Under the pieces are notes generated by a model that saw nothing but the letters and a program-made list of their open reading frames with translations, did no database searches and had not been told where the DNA came from. Shown one piece after another: positions 1-5,156 of a stretch of 6,119 nucleotides of DNA; the first letter of the stretch is position 1; the number at the start of each line of letters is the position of its first letter. Location: positions 1 to 6,119 of the forward strand of contig DAINSK010000082.1 of NCBI GenBank assembly GCA_036741355.1. The letters are read 5' to 3'. The DNA is from JBBRGK01 sp036741355. Its GTDB lineage: Bacteria > Chloroflexota > Dehalococcoidia > CAUJGQ01. Position numbers and translations under genes: made by a program.

Positions 1-146
1 GCGCACCAGATGTCGGGGTTGTCGCGCACCTCGATCCAGGCGTCGGAAAGCTGCTTGTACGTCTCCGGATCCATGGCGTTCATCGCCTCGGGCCGGTTGA
101 AGGTCAGGTAGGCGACGCGGTCGCGGACTTCAAACAAGAGCGGCAT
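1..146 (-). CDS. Enoyl-CoA hydratase/isomerase (crotonase) family protein, N-terminal part
   Basis: Only the first 48 codons are present; the gene runs off the left edge. The protein starts MPLLFEVRDRVAYLTFNRPE and continues AMNAMDPETY. This is the opening of the crotonase fold: a short beta strand, then the NRPExxNAM signature (residues 17-25), where crotonases begin to form the CoA pocket. The oxyanion-hole and catalytic residues lie outside the window, so hydratase, isomerase and hydrolase members cannot be told apart. The ATG at 146 has a Shine-Dalgarno-like AAGGGGG (complement of 153-159) six bases upstream. The gene is codirectional with the acyl-CoA dehydrogenase upstream, and hydration of its enoyl-CoA product is the natural role, as CaiD or FadB-type enzymes do. 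The 252-bp gap between the two genes is filled by repeats. Family assignment is firm; the exact reaction is inferred from context. Confidence 0.88.
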   Translation of the reverse strand, partial: MPLLFEVRDRVAYLTFNRPEAMNAMDPETYKQLSDAWIEVRDNPDIWC

Positions 147-195
147 GAGATTCCCCCTTCAGGTGGCAAGAGGCAATCGCGGACCTCACCCCCGG

Positions 196-225
196 CCCCT
201 CTCCATCGCCATCGATGGAGAGGGG
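196..225. repeat. Hairpin repeat copy A
   Basis: CCCCTCTCCATCG (196-208) is perfectly complementary to 213-225, giving a 13-bp stem with a four-base loop. It is preceded by the family flank ACCTCACCCCC (183-193) and followed by AGCTTGC (226-232), a tail shared with copy C1 at 1611-1617. No T-run follows on either strand, so it is not a standard intrinsic terminator. Confidence 0.85.
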
Positions 226-268
226 AGCTTGCAATCGGTAGTTGGTCCAGCATTTCGTCCCTTTGGGT

Positions 269-288
269 GGGCGCATGGCCATGCACCC
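269..288. repeat. 20-bp near-perfect palindrome inside the first repeat element
   Basis: GGGCGCATGGCCATGCACCC is self-complementary apart from one pair (C272/A285), with the perfect 12-bp core GCATGGCCATGC at 273-284. It sits near the middle of the 208-bp element, and a flanking 7-bp inverted pair, TTGGGTG (263-269) and CACCCAA (326-332), adds to the folding potential. It differs in sequence from the CCCCTCTCC hairpins, so it is probably a second repeat type. A binding site for a dimeric protein is an alternative. Confidence 0.6.
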
Positions 289-338
289 GGCTGCGCGCCG
301 ACGCTGCAGCAACGCCCGCGTCCGGCACCCAACGATCG

Positions 339-369
339 CCCCTCTCCGTTGCAGCGCAATGGAGAGGGG
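339..369. repeat. Hairpin repeat copy B (reverse orientation)
   Basis: CCCCTCTCC (339-347) pairs with GGAGAGGGG (361-369). A further four pairs (one G-T) extend the stem to 13 with a five-base loop at 352-356. The family flank lies on the right (372-386, GGGGGTGAGGTCCGC), so this copy faces opposite to copy A. The tail CCAACGATCGCCCC (329-342) matches, inverted, the tail of copy D at 2560-2573 with one difference. It lies 29 bases beyond the stop of the acyl-CoA dehydrogenase. Confidence 0.83.
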
Positions 370-398
370 AAGGGGGTGAGGTCCGCCACCACCGCCCC

Positions 399-1565
399 TC
401 ACCGCAGACCCGAATGCAGCAGATCGCGGGCGATGATTATACGTTGAACTTCGCTCGGGCCTTCGCCGATGCGCCGGATGCGCAACTCGCGGTACCACCG
501 CTCCAACGGCAGATCCTTGCTCACGCCCAGGCCGCCGTGTATCTGTATGCAGCGGTCCACGACGCGACCGGCACCCTCGGTTCCCACCAGCTTGCACATG
601 GCTGCCTCGGTGCGGAACGGTTTCCCCTGGTCGGCCTTGCTCGCCGCGGCCATCGCCAGCCAGCGCGACGTGGCGATGTCGATCTCGTTGTCCACCAGCA
701 TCCACTGGATCGCCTGCCGGCTGGCGAGCGGCTCGCCGAAGGTGACGCGCTCCTTCGACCAGGCGACGGCCATGCGTTGCGAGGCGACGGCAACGCCGAT
801 GCATTCCGCCGTGTAGGGAATACGGTTGCGGCTCAGCCGGTCGTTGGCGATCGCAAAGCCGCCCCCCTCCTCCCCGAGGATGTTGCTGTGCGGCACGCGC
901 ATGTTGTCGAATGAGAGCTCGGTTGGCGGATGCGTCGAGCGCAGCACGTGGACGATTCGCCGCACCTCGAAGCCCGGCGTATCGGTATCGACGATGAAGC
1001 AGGTGATGCCGTTGCGTCCCGCAGAGGCGTCGGTGCGCACGAACAATAGGCCGTAGTCGGCGGTGTCTGCGCTGCTGATCCAAAGCTTGGATCCGTTGAT
1101 CACCCACTCATCGCCGTCGCGCACGCCTTTGGTGCGGATCGCACGCGCCGGGTCGGAGCCACCGGACGGCTCCGAGAGCCCGAAGAAGCCGTGCTTTTCG
1201 CCGCGCAAGGTGGGGAAGAGGTACTTCTCTTTCTGCTCATCGCTGCCGAAGTATAGCTGCGCCAGGCCGGCGTGGCCGAAGACGCCGTAGCAGGGCGCGT
1301 ACAGGCCGGCGCGGTGCTGGCTCATCTCCTCGGCCATGAGGGTACGGGTGGTCGTATCCATGCCCGCGCCGCCGAACTCAACCGGCACGTCGGGGTTGTA
1401 GAAGCCCATCCCCTTGGTCATTTTCACAAGGCGGTCGTGCTCATCGCGCGGCAGCTCCGTGCAGTCAGGGTCGAGCTCGCGTTCGAGCGGGGCGATCTGC
1501 TCTTCGACAAACCGCCTGACCGTCTCGGTGATGAGCCGTTGCTCCTCGCTTAGTTCAAGATCCAT
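399..1565 (-). CDS. Acyl-CoA dehydrogenase family protein
   Basis: This FAD-dependent enzyme oxidises an acyl-CoA to the trans-2-enoyl-CoA, passing electrons to electron-transferring flavoprotein. The 388-residue product has the usual three-part architecture: an N-terminal helical domain (from MDLELSEEQRLITETVRRFV), a central beta domain with the flavin/substrate signature FGLSEPSGGSD (residues 128-138) and WVINGSKLWISSA (154-166), and a C-terminal helical domain with QIHGGLG (351-357). IGEGPSEVQR (366-375) places Glu368 at the position of the catalytic base of medium-chain dehydrogenases (Glu376 of MCAD). The frame stays open upstream to 1781, but that extension runs through a hairpin repeat and looks nothing like the family. 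The ATG at 1565 gives a standard length and has GGGGGAGAGG ten bases upstream, supplied by the repeat. Chain-length specificity cannot be read. The CoA-transferases and hydratase alongside suggest a dedicated pathway like CaiA in carnitine metabolism. Confidence 0.95.
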   Translation of the reverse strand: MDLELSEEQRLITETVRRFVEEQIAPLERELDPDCTELPRDEHDRLVKMTKGMGFYNPDVPVEFGGAGMDTTTRTLMAEEMSQHRAGLYAPCYGVFGHAGLAQLYFGSDEQKEKYLFPTLRGEKHGFFGLSEPSGGSDPARAIRTKGVRDGDEWVINGSKLWISSADTADYGLLFVRTDASAGRNGITCFIVDTDTPGFEVRRIVHVLRSTHPPTELSFDNMRVPHSNILGEEGGGFAIANDRLSRNRIPYTAECIGVAVASQRMAVAWSKERVTFGEPLASRQAIQWMLVDNEIDIATSRWLAMAAASKADQGKPFRTEAAMCKLVGTEGAGRVVDRCIQIHGGLGVSKDLPLERWYRELRIRRIGEGPSEVQRIIIARDLLHSGLR

Positions 1566-1570
1566 TGGTG

Positions 1571-1617
1571 TTTTGCCTCTCCCCCTGCCCCTCCCCGAGG
1601 CGGGGAGGGGAGTTTGC
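1571..1617. repeat. Hairpin repeat copy C1, left bracket of the DUF559 gene
   Basis: CCCCTCCCCG (1588-1597) pairs perfectly with 1601-1610 around the loop AGG. The left flank TTTTGCCTCTCCCCC (1571-1585) matches the flank of copy C2 read in reverse at 12 of 15 positions. The tail AGTTTGC (1611-1617) matches copy A with one change. The stop codon of DUF559 starts directly after the tail, and the flank supplies the ribosome binding site of the acyl-CoA dehydrogenase. Confidence 0.85.
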
Positions 1618-2001
1618 TCATGACCCGGTGGTGCTTCCGGCTTGAAGCGCGATTCGGGCCATAACTGCCTCGAGGTCATGCCGTACTTGCTCGTTGCTGA
1701 AGCGAAGGATGCGGAACCCTCGGGTCGAGAGGACTCTGTCCCGCTCTCGGTCCTCCTGCTCACGCCCTTCGTGTATTGCACCGTCTACCTCTACGACCAG
1801 CCCGGCGCTATGGCAGAAGAAATCGACGATGTATCCGGCGATGACGCATTGACGACGAAAGTGGATGCCGTTCAAACGGTTGCCTCGTAACTGTCGCCAC
1901 AGCATCTGCTCCTCCGGCGTCATCTCCCGACGGAACTCCCAGGCGCGCTGGAGCTTCTTCGGATCCTTGCCCGGCCCCAGGACCGCATTTCGGACTGGCA
2001 A
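1618..2001 (-). CDS. DUF559 endonuclease-like protein (VSR / PD-(D/E)XK-type fold)
   Basis: The 127-residue product is a clear DUF559 protein. It has FRREMTPEEQMLWRQLRG (residues 23-40), FRRQ (48-51), GYIVDFFC (56-63), VVEVDGAIH (69-77), QEDRERDRVL (82-91) and GFRILRFSN (95-103). DUF559 is related in fold to the very-short-patch-repair endonucleases. Asp60 and the E71-V-D73 pair are the likely metal ligands, so a nicking or cleaving DNase is plausible but unproven. The start is TTG at 2001: GGAGG lies seven bases upstream, and no in-frame ATG occurs before residue 27, which is inside the conserved region. The gene is bracketed by outward-facing hairpin repeats C1 and C2, and its stop codon abuts C1. 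It has no evident link to the CoA-ester enzymes around it and is best read as a passenger gene inserted with the repeats. Family assignment is confident; biological role is unknown. Confidence 0.92.
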   Translation of the reverse strand: MPVRNAVLGPGKDPKKLQRAWEFRREMTPEEQMLWRQLRGNRLNGIHFRRQCVIAGYIVDFFCHSAGLVVEVDGAIHEGREQEDRERDRVLSTRGFRILRFSNEQVRHDLEAVMARIALQAGSTTGS

Positions 2002-2081
2002 GCCACGGCCTCCACGAAAGTCAGTTGGGACAACCCATGATAAGTCCGATTTGTCTACCGATCATCGTTACTATGCGAAAG

Positions 2082-2127
2082 GGACGCCCCTTCCCGCCTC
2101 GGGAAGGGGGACGGGGGTTAGGCAGAA
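2082..2127. repeat. Hairpin repeat copy C2 (reverse orientation)
   Basis: CCCCTTCCCG (2087-2096) pairs perfectly with 2100-2109 around the loop CCT. Read on the minus strand it is nearly identical to copy C1, including the AGG loop. The one stem difference (C to T in one arm) is matched by G to A in the other arm, a compensatory change. The flank GGGGGTTAGGCAGAA (2113-2127) contains the TAA stop and the last two sense codons of the GIY-YIG gene. Confidence 0.85.
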
Positions 2128-2501
2128 CTGCTCTTCCAGTGGAACCGCCCCAACGTCGGAACGTACTCGCCCGGTTGCTGGTTTCCCGGCGGCAGGCGGT
2201 CGTGATCTTCGTTGAAGCGCTGCAGCAGATCGCGGTAGCGGCTCATGTACTGCATGTTGATCTCGTAGCGAAACTGCCGTCCGCGCTCAGCCGTGACGGC
2301 GTTGGCGGCGCCTTCGAAATGTCGCTTGAGCTCGCCGCGCAGGCCAAACAGGCTGCGTCCACCGGCGAAGCCGATGTACACGATCTCGCCCGCTTCGTCA
2401 CCGATTTCGTAGACCCCCAGCGTGTTCGAAAGTCGGCGCTCGTGTTCGCGTCCCGCCTGCCACGCTTGCCACGGTTTATTCAGGGGCACGCTTGCCTCCA
2501 T
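2118..2501 (-). CDS. Small GIY-YIG-like (putative nuclease) protein
   Basis: The 127-residue product carries a recognisable GIY-YIG core. GVYEI (residues 29-33) stands for the GIY motif and VYIG (41-44) for YIG, ten residues apart as in the family. FGLRGELKRHF (52-62) follows with a candidate catalytic Arg55 and His61. A later QFRYEINMQYMSRYRD (76-91) could supply the metal-binding Glu80. GIY-YIG domains are metal-dependent nucleases found in UvrC, homing endonucleases and many small stand-alone proteins; activity here is inferred. The ATG at 2501 has only a very close GAGGG. A GTG at 2489 has GGAGG five bases upstream and is a credible alternative start, giving 123 residues. The stop codon lies inside repeat copy C2, about eight bases from its hairpin. 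The gene sits between repeats C2 and D, next to DUF559 on the same strand, so two unrelated nuclease-type folds are adjacent. The fold match rests on motifs alone. Confidence 0.75.
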   Translation of the reverse strand: MEASVPLNKPWQAWQAGREHERRLSNTLGVYEIGDEAGEIVYIGFAGGRSLFGLRGELKRHFEGAANAVTAERGRQFRYEINMQYMSRYRDLLQRFNEDHDRLPPGNQQPGEYVPTLGRFHWKSSSA

Positions 2502-2522
2502 TGCCCTCGGCAGTCGTCGGGG

Positions 2523-2573
2523 AGACCTAACCCCATCACCCCTTCCCTAACGCCGGGAAGGGGCGATCCTTGG
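2523..2573. repeat. Hairpin repeat copy D
   Basis: The flank ACCTAACCCC (2525-2534) is followed by a hairpin in which CCCCTTCCC (2539-2547) pairs with 2555-2563 around a seven-base loop. The tail GGGGCGATCCTTGG (2560-2573) matches copy B in reverse with one change. It lies between the second CoA-transferase and the GIY-YIG gene and pairs, facing outward, with half-copy E. Confidence 0.8.
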
Positions 2574-2601
2574 AAGCAGGGTTCGGGCAGCGTTGCAGCG
2601 T

Positions 2602-2627
2602 CGAGTCGGGGCCCGGGGTTAGGTTCG
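2602..2627. repeat. Degenerate repeat half-copy E (reverse orientation)
   Basis: GGGGTTAGGT (2615-2624) is the exact inverse of the flank of copy D at 2525-2534. Read on the minus strand, the neighbouring bases continue as GGGCCCCGACTC, close to the GGCCCCTCTCC of copy A. The second hairpin arm is not recognisable, so this looks like a decayed or half copy. It begins about ten bases from the stop codon of the second CoA-transferase. Confidence 0.6.
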
Positions 2628-2634
2628 CGGCTGC

Positions 2635-3900
2635 CTACCGCCGGCCGGCATGCGCCGAAGGCGCATCCACCGGTCGATCTCTTGTTACCCCTTCCGCCTT
2701 CAGTTCGTCCAGTGCCGCGGGCTGCAGGCCCAGCAGATCGCAGAGTACCGCTCTGTTGTGTTCGCCGTATTGCGGCGCCCGTCGATCGATTCGGCTCTGG
2801 TGGACGCGGAGCTTGAACGCCGCCCGCGTGTGTGGGAACGGCCGCGCAAGGTCCGGGTATTCGACCTCTTCGAAGCCGCCCCGCGCCCTTACATGCTCGT
2901 CGGCCAGCAACTCGGCGGTGTTGAGCGCAGCACCTGCCGGGACGCCGGCTGCCTGCAGCTCCCTTTGTACATCAAGATGGTCGCGGCCACGCGTCCAACC
3001 CGCGATCGCTTCATCCAGCGCATCCTGGTTCGCCAGGCGCCCTTCCAGCGTCGCGAAGCGGGCATCGACGCCAAGCTCCGGCCGCCCCATCACCGAGCAC
3101 AGCGCCCGAAATTCTCCGTCGTCGCCGGCCGCGATCGCAACCCATTTGTCTTCGCCCTTACAGGGATAGACGCCGTGCGGGGCTATGCGCGGATGGCGGT
3201 TGCCGCTGCGCGTTTGTATGCGGCCGTTCATTTGATAATCGATCAGCGCCTCCGCGATGACCTGCAACTCTCCCTCGATCATCGCGCACTCGATCCACTG
3301 ACCCTCGCCGGTGCGCGCCCTGTGGCGCAGCGCGGCCAGGCAAGAGATCACCGCAAGCTGGGCGGCGTTTTGGTCGCAGAAGAAGTTGCCCGGCTTCATC
3401 GGCGGTCCGTCTTGATAACCGGTAAGGTACGACAGCCCGCTCATTGCATCGATGCCGGGTCCGTAGGAGATGCGGTCACGATACGGTCCCGATTTGCCGA
3501 ACGCCGGCATCGAGATAACGATGATGTCGGGACGCACGATGCGGAGGTCCGGATAGTCGATGCGCAGGTTGGAGAGCACCCGCGGCGAGAAGTTCTCTAC
3601 GACCACGTCGCAGACGGAGGCAAGTTGCAGAAAGCGTCGATGACCCTGCGGTCGTGCGACGTCGAGCACGAGGCTGTGCTTGCTACGGTTGAGTTCATTA
3701 AAGTGCATCACGCGGTTATAGGGCTCGTCGGGGGCGCCCGGCTTTAGTGGCGCCGCTCCCGGCGGGTTGATGAAGCGCGAATCGGGAGCCTCGACTTTGA
3801 TCACGTGCGCGCCGTAGTCGCCCAGGAGACTGGTCGCCGTAGGACCGGCAACCGCGTTGGTGAAGTCGATTACACGGATGCCATCGAGCGGCTTTGACAT
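2635..3900 (-). CDS. CaiB/BaiF class III CoA-transferase, subunit with the catalytic Asp
   Basis: Class III CoA-transferases move CoA between carboxylic acids through an aspartyl-CoA thioester intermediate. The 421-residue product has the N-terminal family signature LDGIRVIDFTNAVAGP (residues 5-20), then GDYGAHVIKVEAPDS (27-41), LNRSKHSLVLDV (70-81), VVVENFSP (99-106) and ISYGPGIDAMSGL (144-156). FFCDQNAAQLAV (173-184) places Asp176 at the nucleophile position of formyl-CoA transferase and CaiB. RTGEGQWIE (196-204) and YGEHN (378-382) are also typical. The ATG overlaps the TGA of the preceding gene by one base (TGATG), with GAGGG about nine bases upstream, so the two are translationally coupled. 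The product carries about 16 residues beyond the usual EGV ending; part of this tail is encoded by a 7-bp hairpin (2650-2666). The acid substrate cannot be predicted. Confidence 0.95.
   Translation of the reverse strand: MSKPLDGIRVIDFTNAVAGPTATSLLGDYGAHVIKVEAPDSRFINPPGAAPLKPGAPDEPYNRVMHFNELNRSKHSLVLDVARPQGHRRFLQLASVCDVVVENFSPRVLSNLRIDYPDLRIVRPDIIVISMPAFGKSGPYRDRISYGPGIDAMSGLSYLTGYQDGPPMKPGNFFCDQNAAQLAVISCLAALRHRARTGEGQWIECAMIEGELQVIAEALIDYQMNGRIQTRSGNRHPRIAPHGVYPCKGEDKWVAIAAGDDGEFRALCSVMGRPELGVDARFATLEGRLANQDALDEAIAGWTRGRDHLDVQRELQAAGVPAGAALNTAELLADEHVRARGGFEEVEYPDLARPFPHTRAAFKLRVHQSRIDRRAPQYGEHNRAVLCDLLGLQPAALDELKAEGVTRDRPVDAPSAHAGRR
2650..2666. repeat. 7-bp perfect hairpin in the 3' end of the CoA-transferase gene
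   Basis: ATGCGCC (2650-2656) and GGCGCAT (2660-2666) form a perfect stem around GAA, next to a GCCGGCCGGC palindrome at 2640-2649. The hairpin encodes part of the C-terminal tail absent from the upstream paralogue. No T-run follows, so termination is not supported. Confidence 0.55.
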
Positions 3901-5093
3901 CAGATCACGCCCTCGCTGCGCAGCCGCTCGAGCTCATCGGTGGTGAGCCAGCGGCCGAAAACCTCGTCGTTGTGTTCGCCGAGCAGCGGCGCCCGTCCGG
4001 TTTTCCATGGCGTGGCCGTAAAGCGCACCGCCGGTCCGGGTTGGCGGAGCCTTCCGGCGACCGGATGGTCGACATCCACGAACGCGTTGCGCTCGTTGAA
4101 GTGTGGGTCCGCCAGCACTTCGTCCGGGCGGAAGACTTCGGTGAACGGCACGCGCAGGTCCTGCGCCCGCGCCACGACCTCGTGGCGGTCGTAATTCTTC
4201 AGCCATTCATCCATCAGCGCGTCGATTTCGTCGGCGTGGCCCGCTGGTTCCTCCAGCAGGTCCGGTTCGACCAGGCGTGGCTGGTCCATCAGCACCGCCA
4301 TCAGGTCCGGATGGCGGATATTTGTATGGGCGTGCACGAAGCCGTCGCGACACGGGCGCAACGTCGACGGATAGAAGTAACGCGGCACCAGTCCGATGAG
4401 CCGTGTGCCGTTGCGGACGCGGATCTCGCCGGTGAGGGCGCAGACCTGCGCCGGACCACCGAGCAGGAAGGTCGCCGCCTCCATCGCGGAGACGTCCACC
4501 CAGTCGCCGCGGCCGTCGGCGTCCCGCGCGGCCAGGGCGACCATGGTCCCGACCGCCCCCTGCAGCCCCGCCTGGAACTCGATCTGGGTGCTGTAGGCTT
4601 TCAGCGGCTCGCGCTCGAGCGAGCCGGTGATCATCATGTAGCCGCCAAGGGCGTAGGCGACCAGCTCGCCGCCTTTGTATTGGGCGTACGGTCCTTCCTG
4701 CCCAAACGGGGTGATTGATGTCAGGATCAGCCGTGGGTATTCGCGTGACAGCGCCTCAAAGCCGAAGCCGAGCGCGGCAAGTCCGCCGGGGCGGAAGCCT
4801 TCGACGACAACGTCTGCTTCTTCTAAAAGGTGTCTGACGAGGTCACGTCCCGCAGCGCGTTCCACGTCGACAGTGACGCCCCGTTTGCCGGTATTCAGGT
4901 GGAGAAAGATGCCGCTTGCCTCGGGATCCGGCAGGTCGCCGCGGAATGGCCCTTCGCTGCGGCAGGTATCCCCAGCCGGTGATTCAACCTTGATCACGTC
5001 GGCGCCGAGTCCCGCCAGCAGCTTGGTGCAATACGATACGGCGCGGCCGCCGGTCAGTTCGACAACACGCAGCCCCGCAAGGGTTTCTGCCAC
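3900..5093 (-). CDS. CaiB/BaiF class III CoA-transferase paralogue with Glu at the catalytic position
   Basis: The product has 397 residues from the chosen start. LAGLRVVELTGGRAVS (residues 5-20), GLGADVIKVESPAGD (28-42), LNTGKRGVTVDV (66-77), VVVEGFRPGG (95-104) and LLGEHN (370-375) are CaiB/BaiF signatures. Aligned without gaps to its neighbour from the PxK motif through the xxGxGxW segment, the nucleophilic Asp is replaced by Glu172 in QIEFQAGLQG (170-179). The protein may therefore be a non-catalytic or altered partner, as in two-subunit class III transferases such as BbsEF. The frame is open to an ATG at 5234, but residues before the family signature are unrelated. The GTG at 5093 has GGGGAGG exactly seven bases upstream and gives the usual length. 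This is the first gene of the minus-strand cluster, with a probable promoter at 5127-5156 and a TGATG junction to the second transferase. Confidence 0.94.
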   Translation of the reverse strand: MAETLAGLRVVELTGGRAVSYCTKLLAGLGADVIKVESPAGDTCRSEGPFRGDLPDPEASGIFLHLNTGKRGVTVDVERAAGRDLVRHLLEEADVVVEGFRPGGLAALGFGFEALSREYPRLILTSITPFGQEGPYAQYKGGELVAYALGGYMMITGSLEREPLKAYSTQIEFQAGLQGAVGTMVALAARDADGRGDWVDVSAMEAATFLLGGPAQVCALTGEIRVRNGTRLIGLVPRYFYPSTLRPCRDGFVHAHTNIRHPDLMAVLMDQPRLVEPDLLEEPAGHADEIDALMDEWLKNYDRHEVVARAQDLRVPFTEVFRPDEVLADPHFNERNAFVDVDHPVAGRLRQPGPAVRFTATPWKTGRAPLLGEHNDEVFGRWLTTDELERLRSEGVI

Positions 5094-5126
5094 AAACCGT
5101 CCTCCCCGGGGACCTTCGACGGGCGG

Positions 5127-5156
5127 AGTATACCGAGCGCAGTGAGAACCGATCAA
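5127..5156 (-). promoter_or_regulatory. Probable sigma70-type promoter of the CoA-transferase cluster
   Basis: On the minus strand, TTGATC (5156-5151) resembles a -35 box at four of six positions. An 18-base spacer separates it from TATACT (5132-5127), a -10 box matching at five of six. Transcription would begin near 5120, leaving a leader of about 27 bases that contains the GGGGAGG ribosome site before the GTG at 5093. The spacing to gene and SD makes this credible in GC-rich DNA, where TATACT is rare by chance. It overlaps the start of the hicA-like remnant on the other strand. Confidence 0.5.

Larger units (their letters stand above)
179..386. repeat. 208-bp gene-free element with 26-bp inverted ends, each with a hairpin
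   Basis: The outer ends 179-204 and 361-386 are inverted copies over 26 bp with two mismatches; the outermost 15 (GCGGACCTCACCCCC and its complement) are perfect. Each end carries its own hairpin next to the terminal motif, at 196-225 and 339-369. The roughly 100 bp between the hairpins show no convincing gene and contain a separate 20-bp near-palindrome. The layout resembles a non-autonomous miniature element or a paired REP/BIME-type unit. It occupies the gap between the acyl-CoA dehydrogenase and enoyl-CoA hydratase genes. No direct target-site duplication was evident by eye. Confidence 0.75.

Noticed and set aside
226..338. Small coding gene or structured RNA inside the first repeat element
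   Set aside because: Frames here are short and continue through the hairpins without a ribosome site or domain. The folding potential is explained by palindromes, and no known RNA family is recognisable.
1588..1610. Hairpins C1, C2, A, B and D as Rho-independent terminators
   Set aside because: Stems are strong and follow several stop codons, but none is followed by a T-run on either strand, and the dispersed conserved flanks fit a repeat family better. An effect on mRNA stability remains possible.
1566..1781. N-terminal extension of the acyl-CoA dehydrogenase frame up to an ATG at 1781
   Set aside because: It reads through hairpin repeat C1 and antisense-like frame space of the DUF559 gene, does not resemble the family, and the ATG at 1565 has a ribosome site and gives a standard N-terminus.
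179..2627. CRISPR array
   Set aside because: The repeats are inverted, few, irregularly spaced over 2.4 kb and separated by genes; there are no uniform spacers and no cas genes.
2650..3747. Long plus-strand open frames opposite the CoA-transferases and dehydrogenase (for example 2025-2816, 2650-3747, 3894-4718 and 267-914)
   Set aside because: They are antisense shadows in GC-rich DNA; the opposite strand encodes clear family proteins and these products have no recognisable domain.
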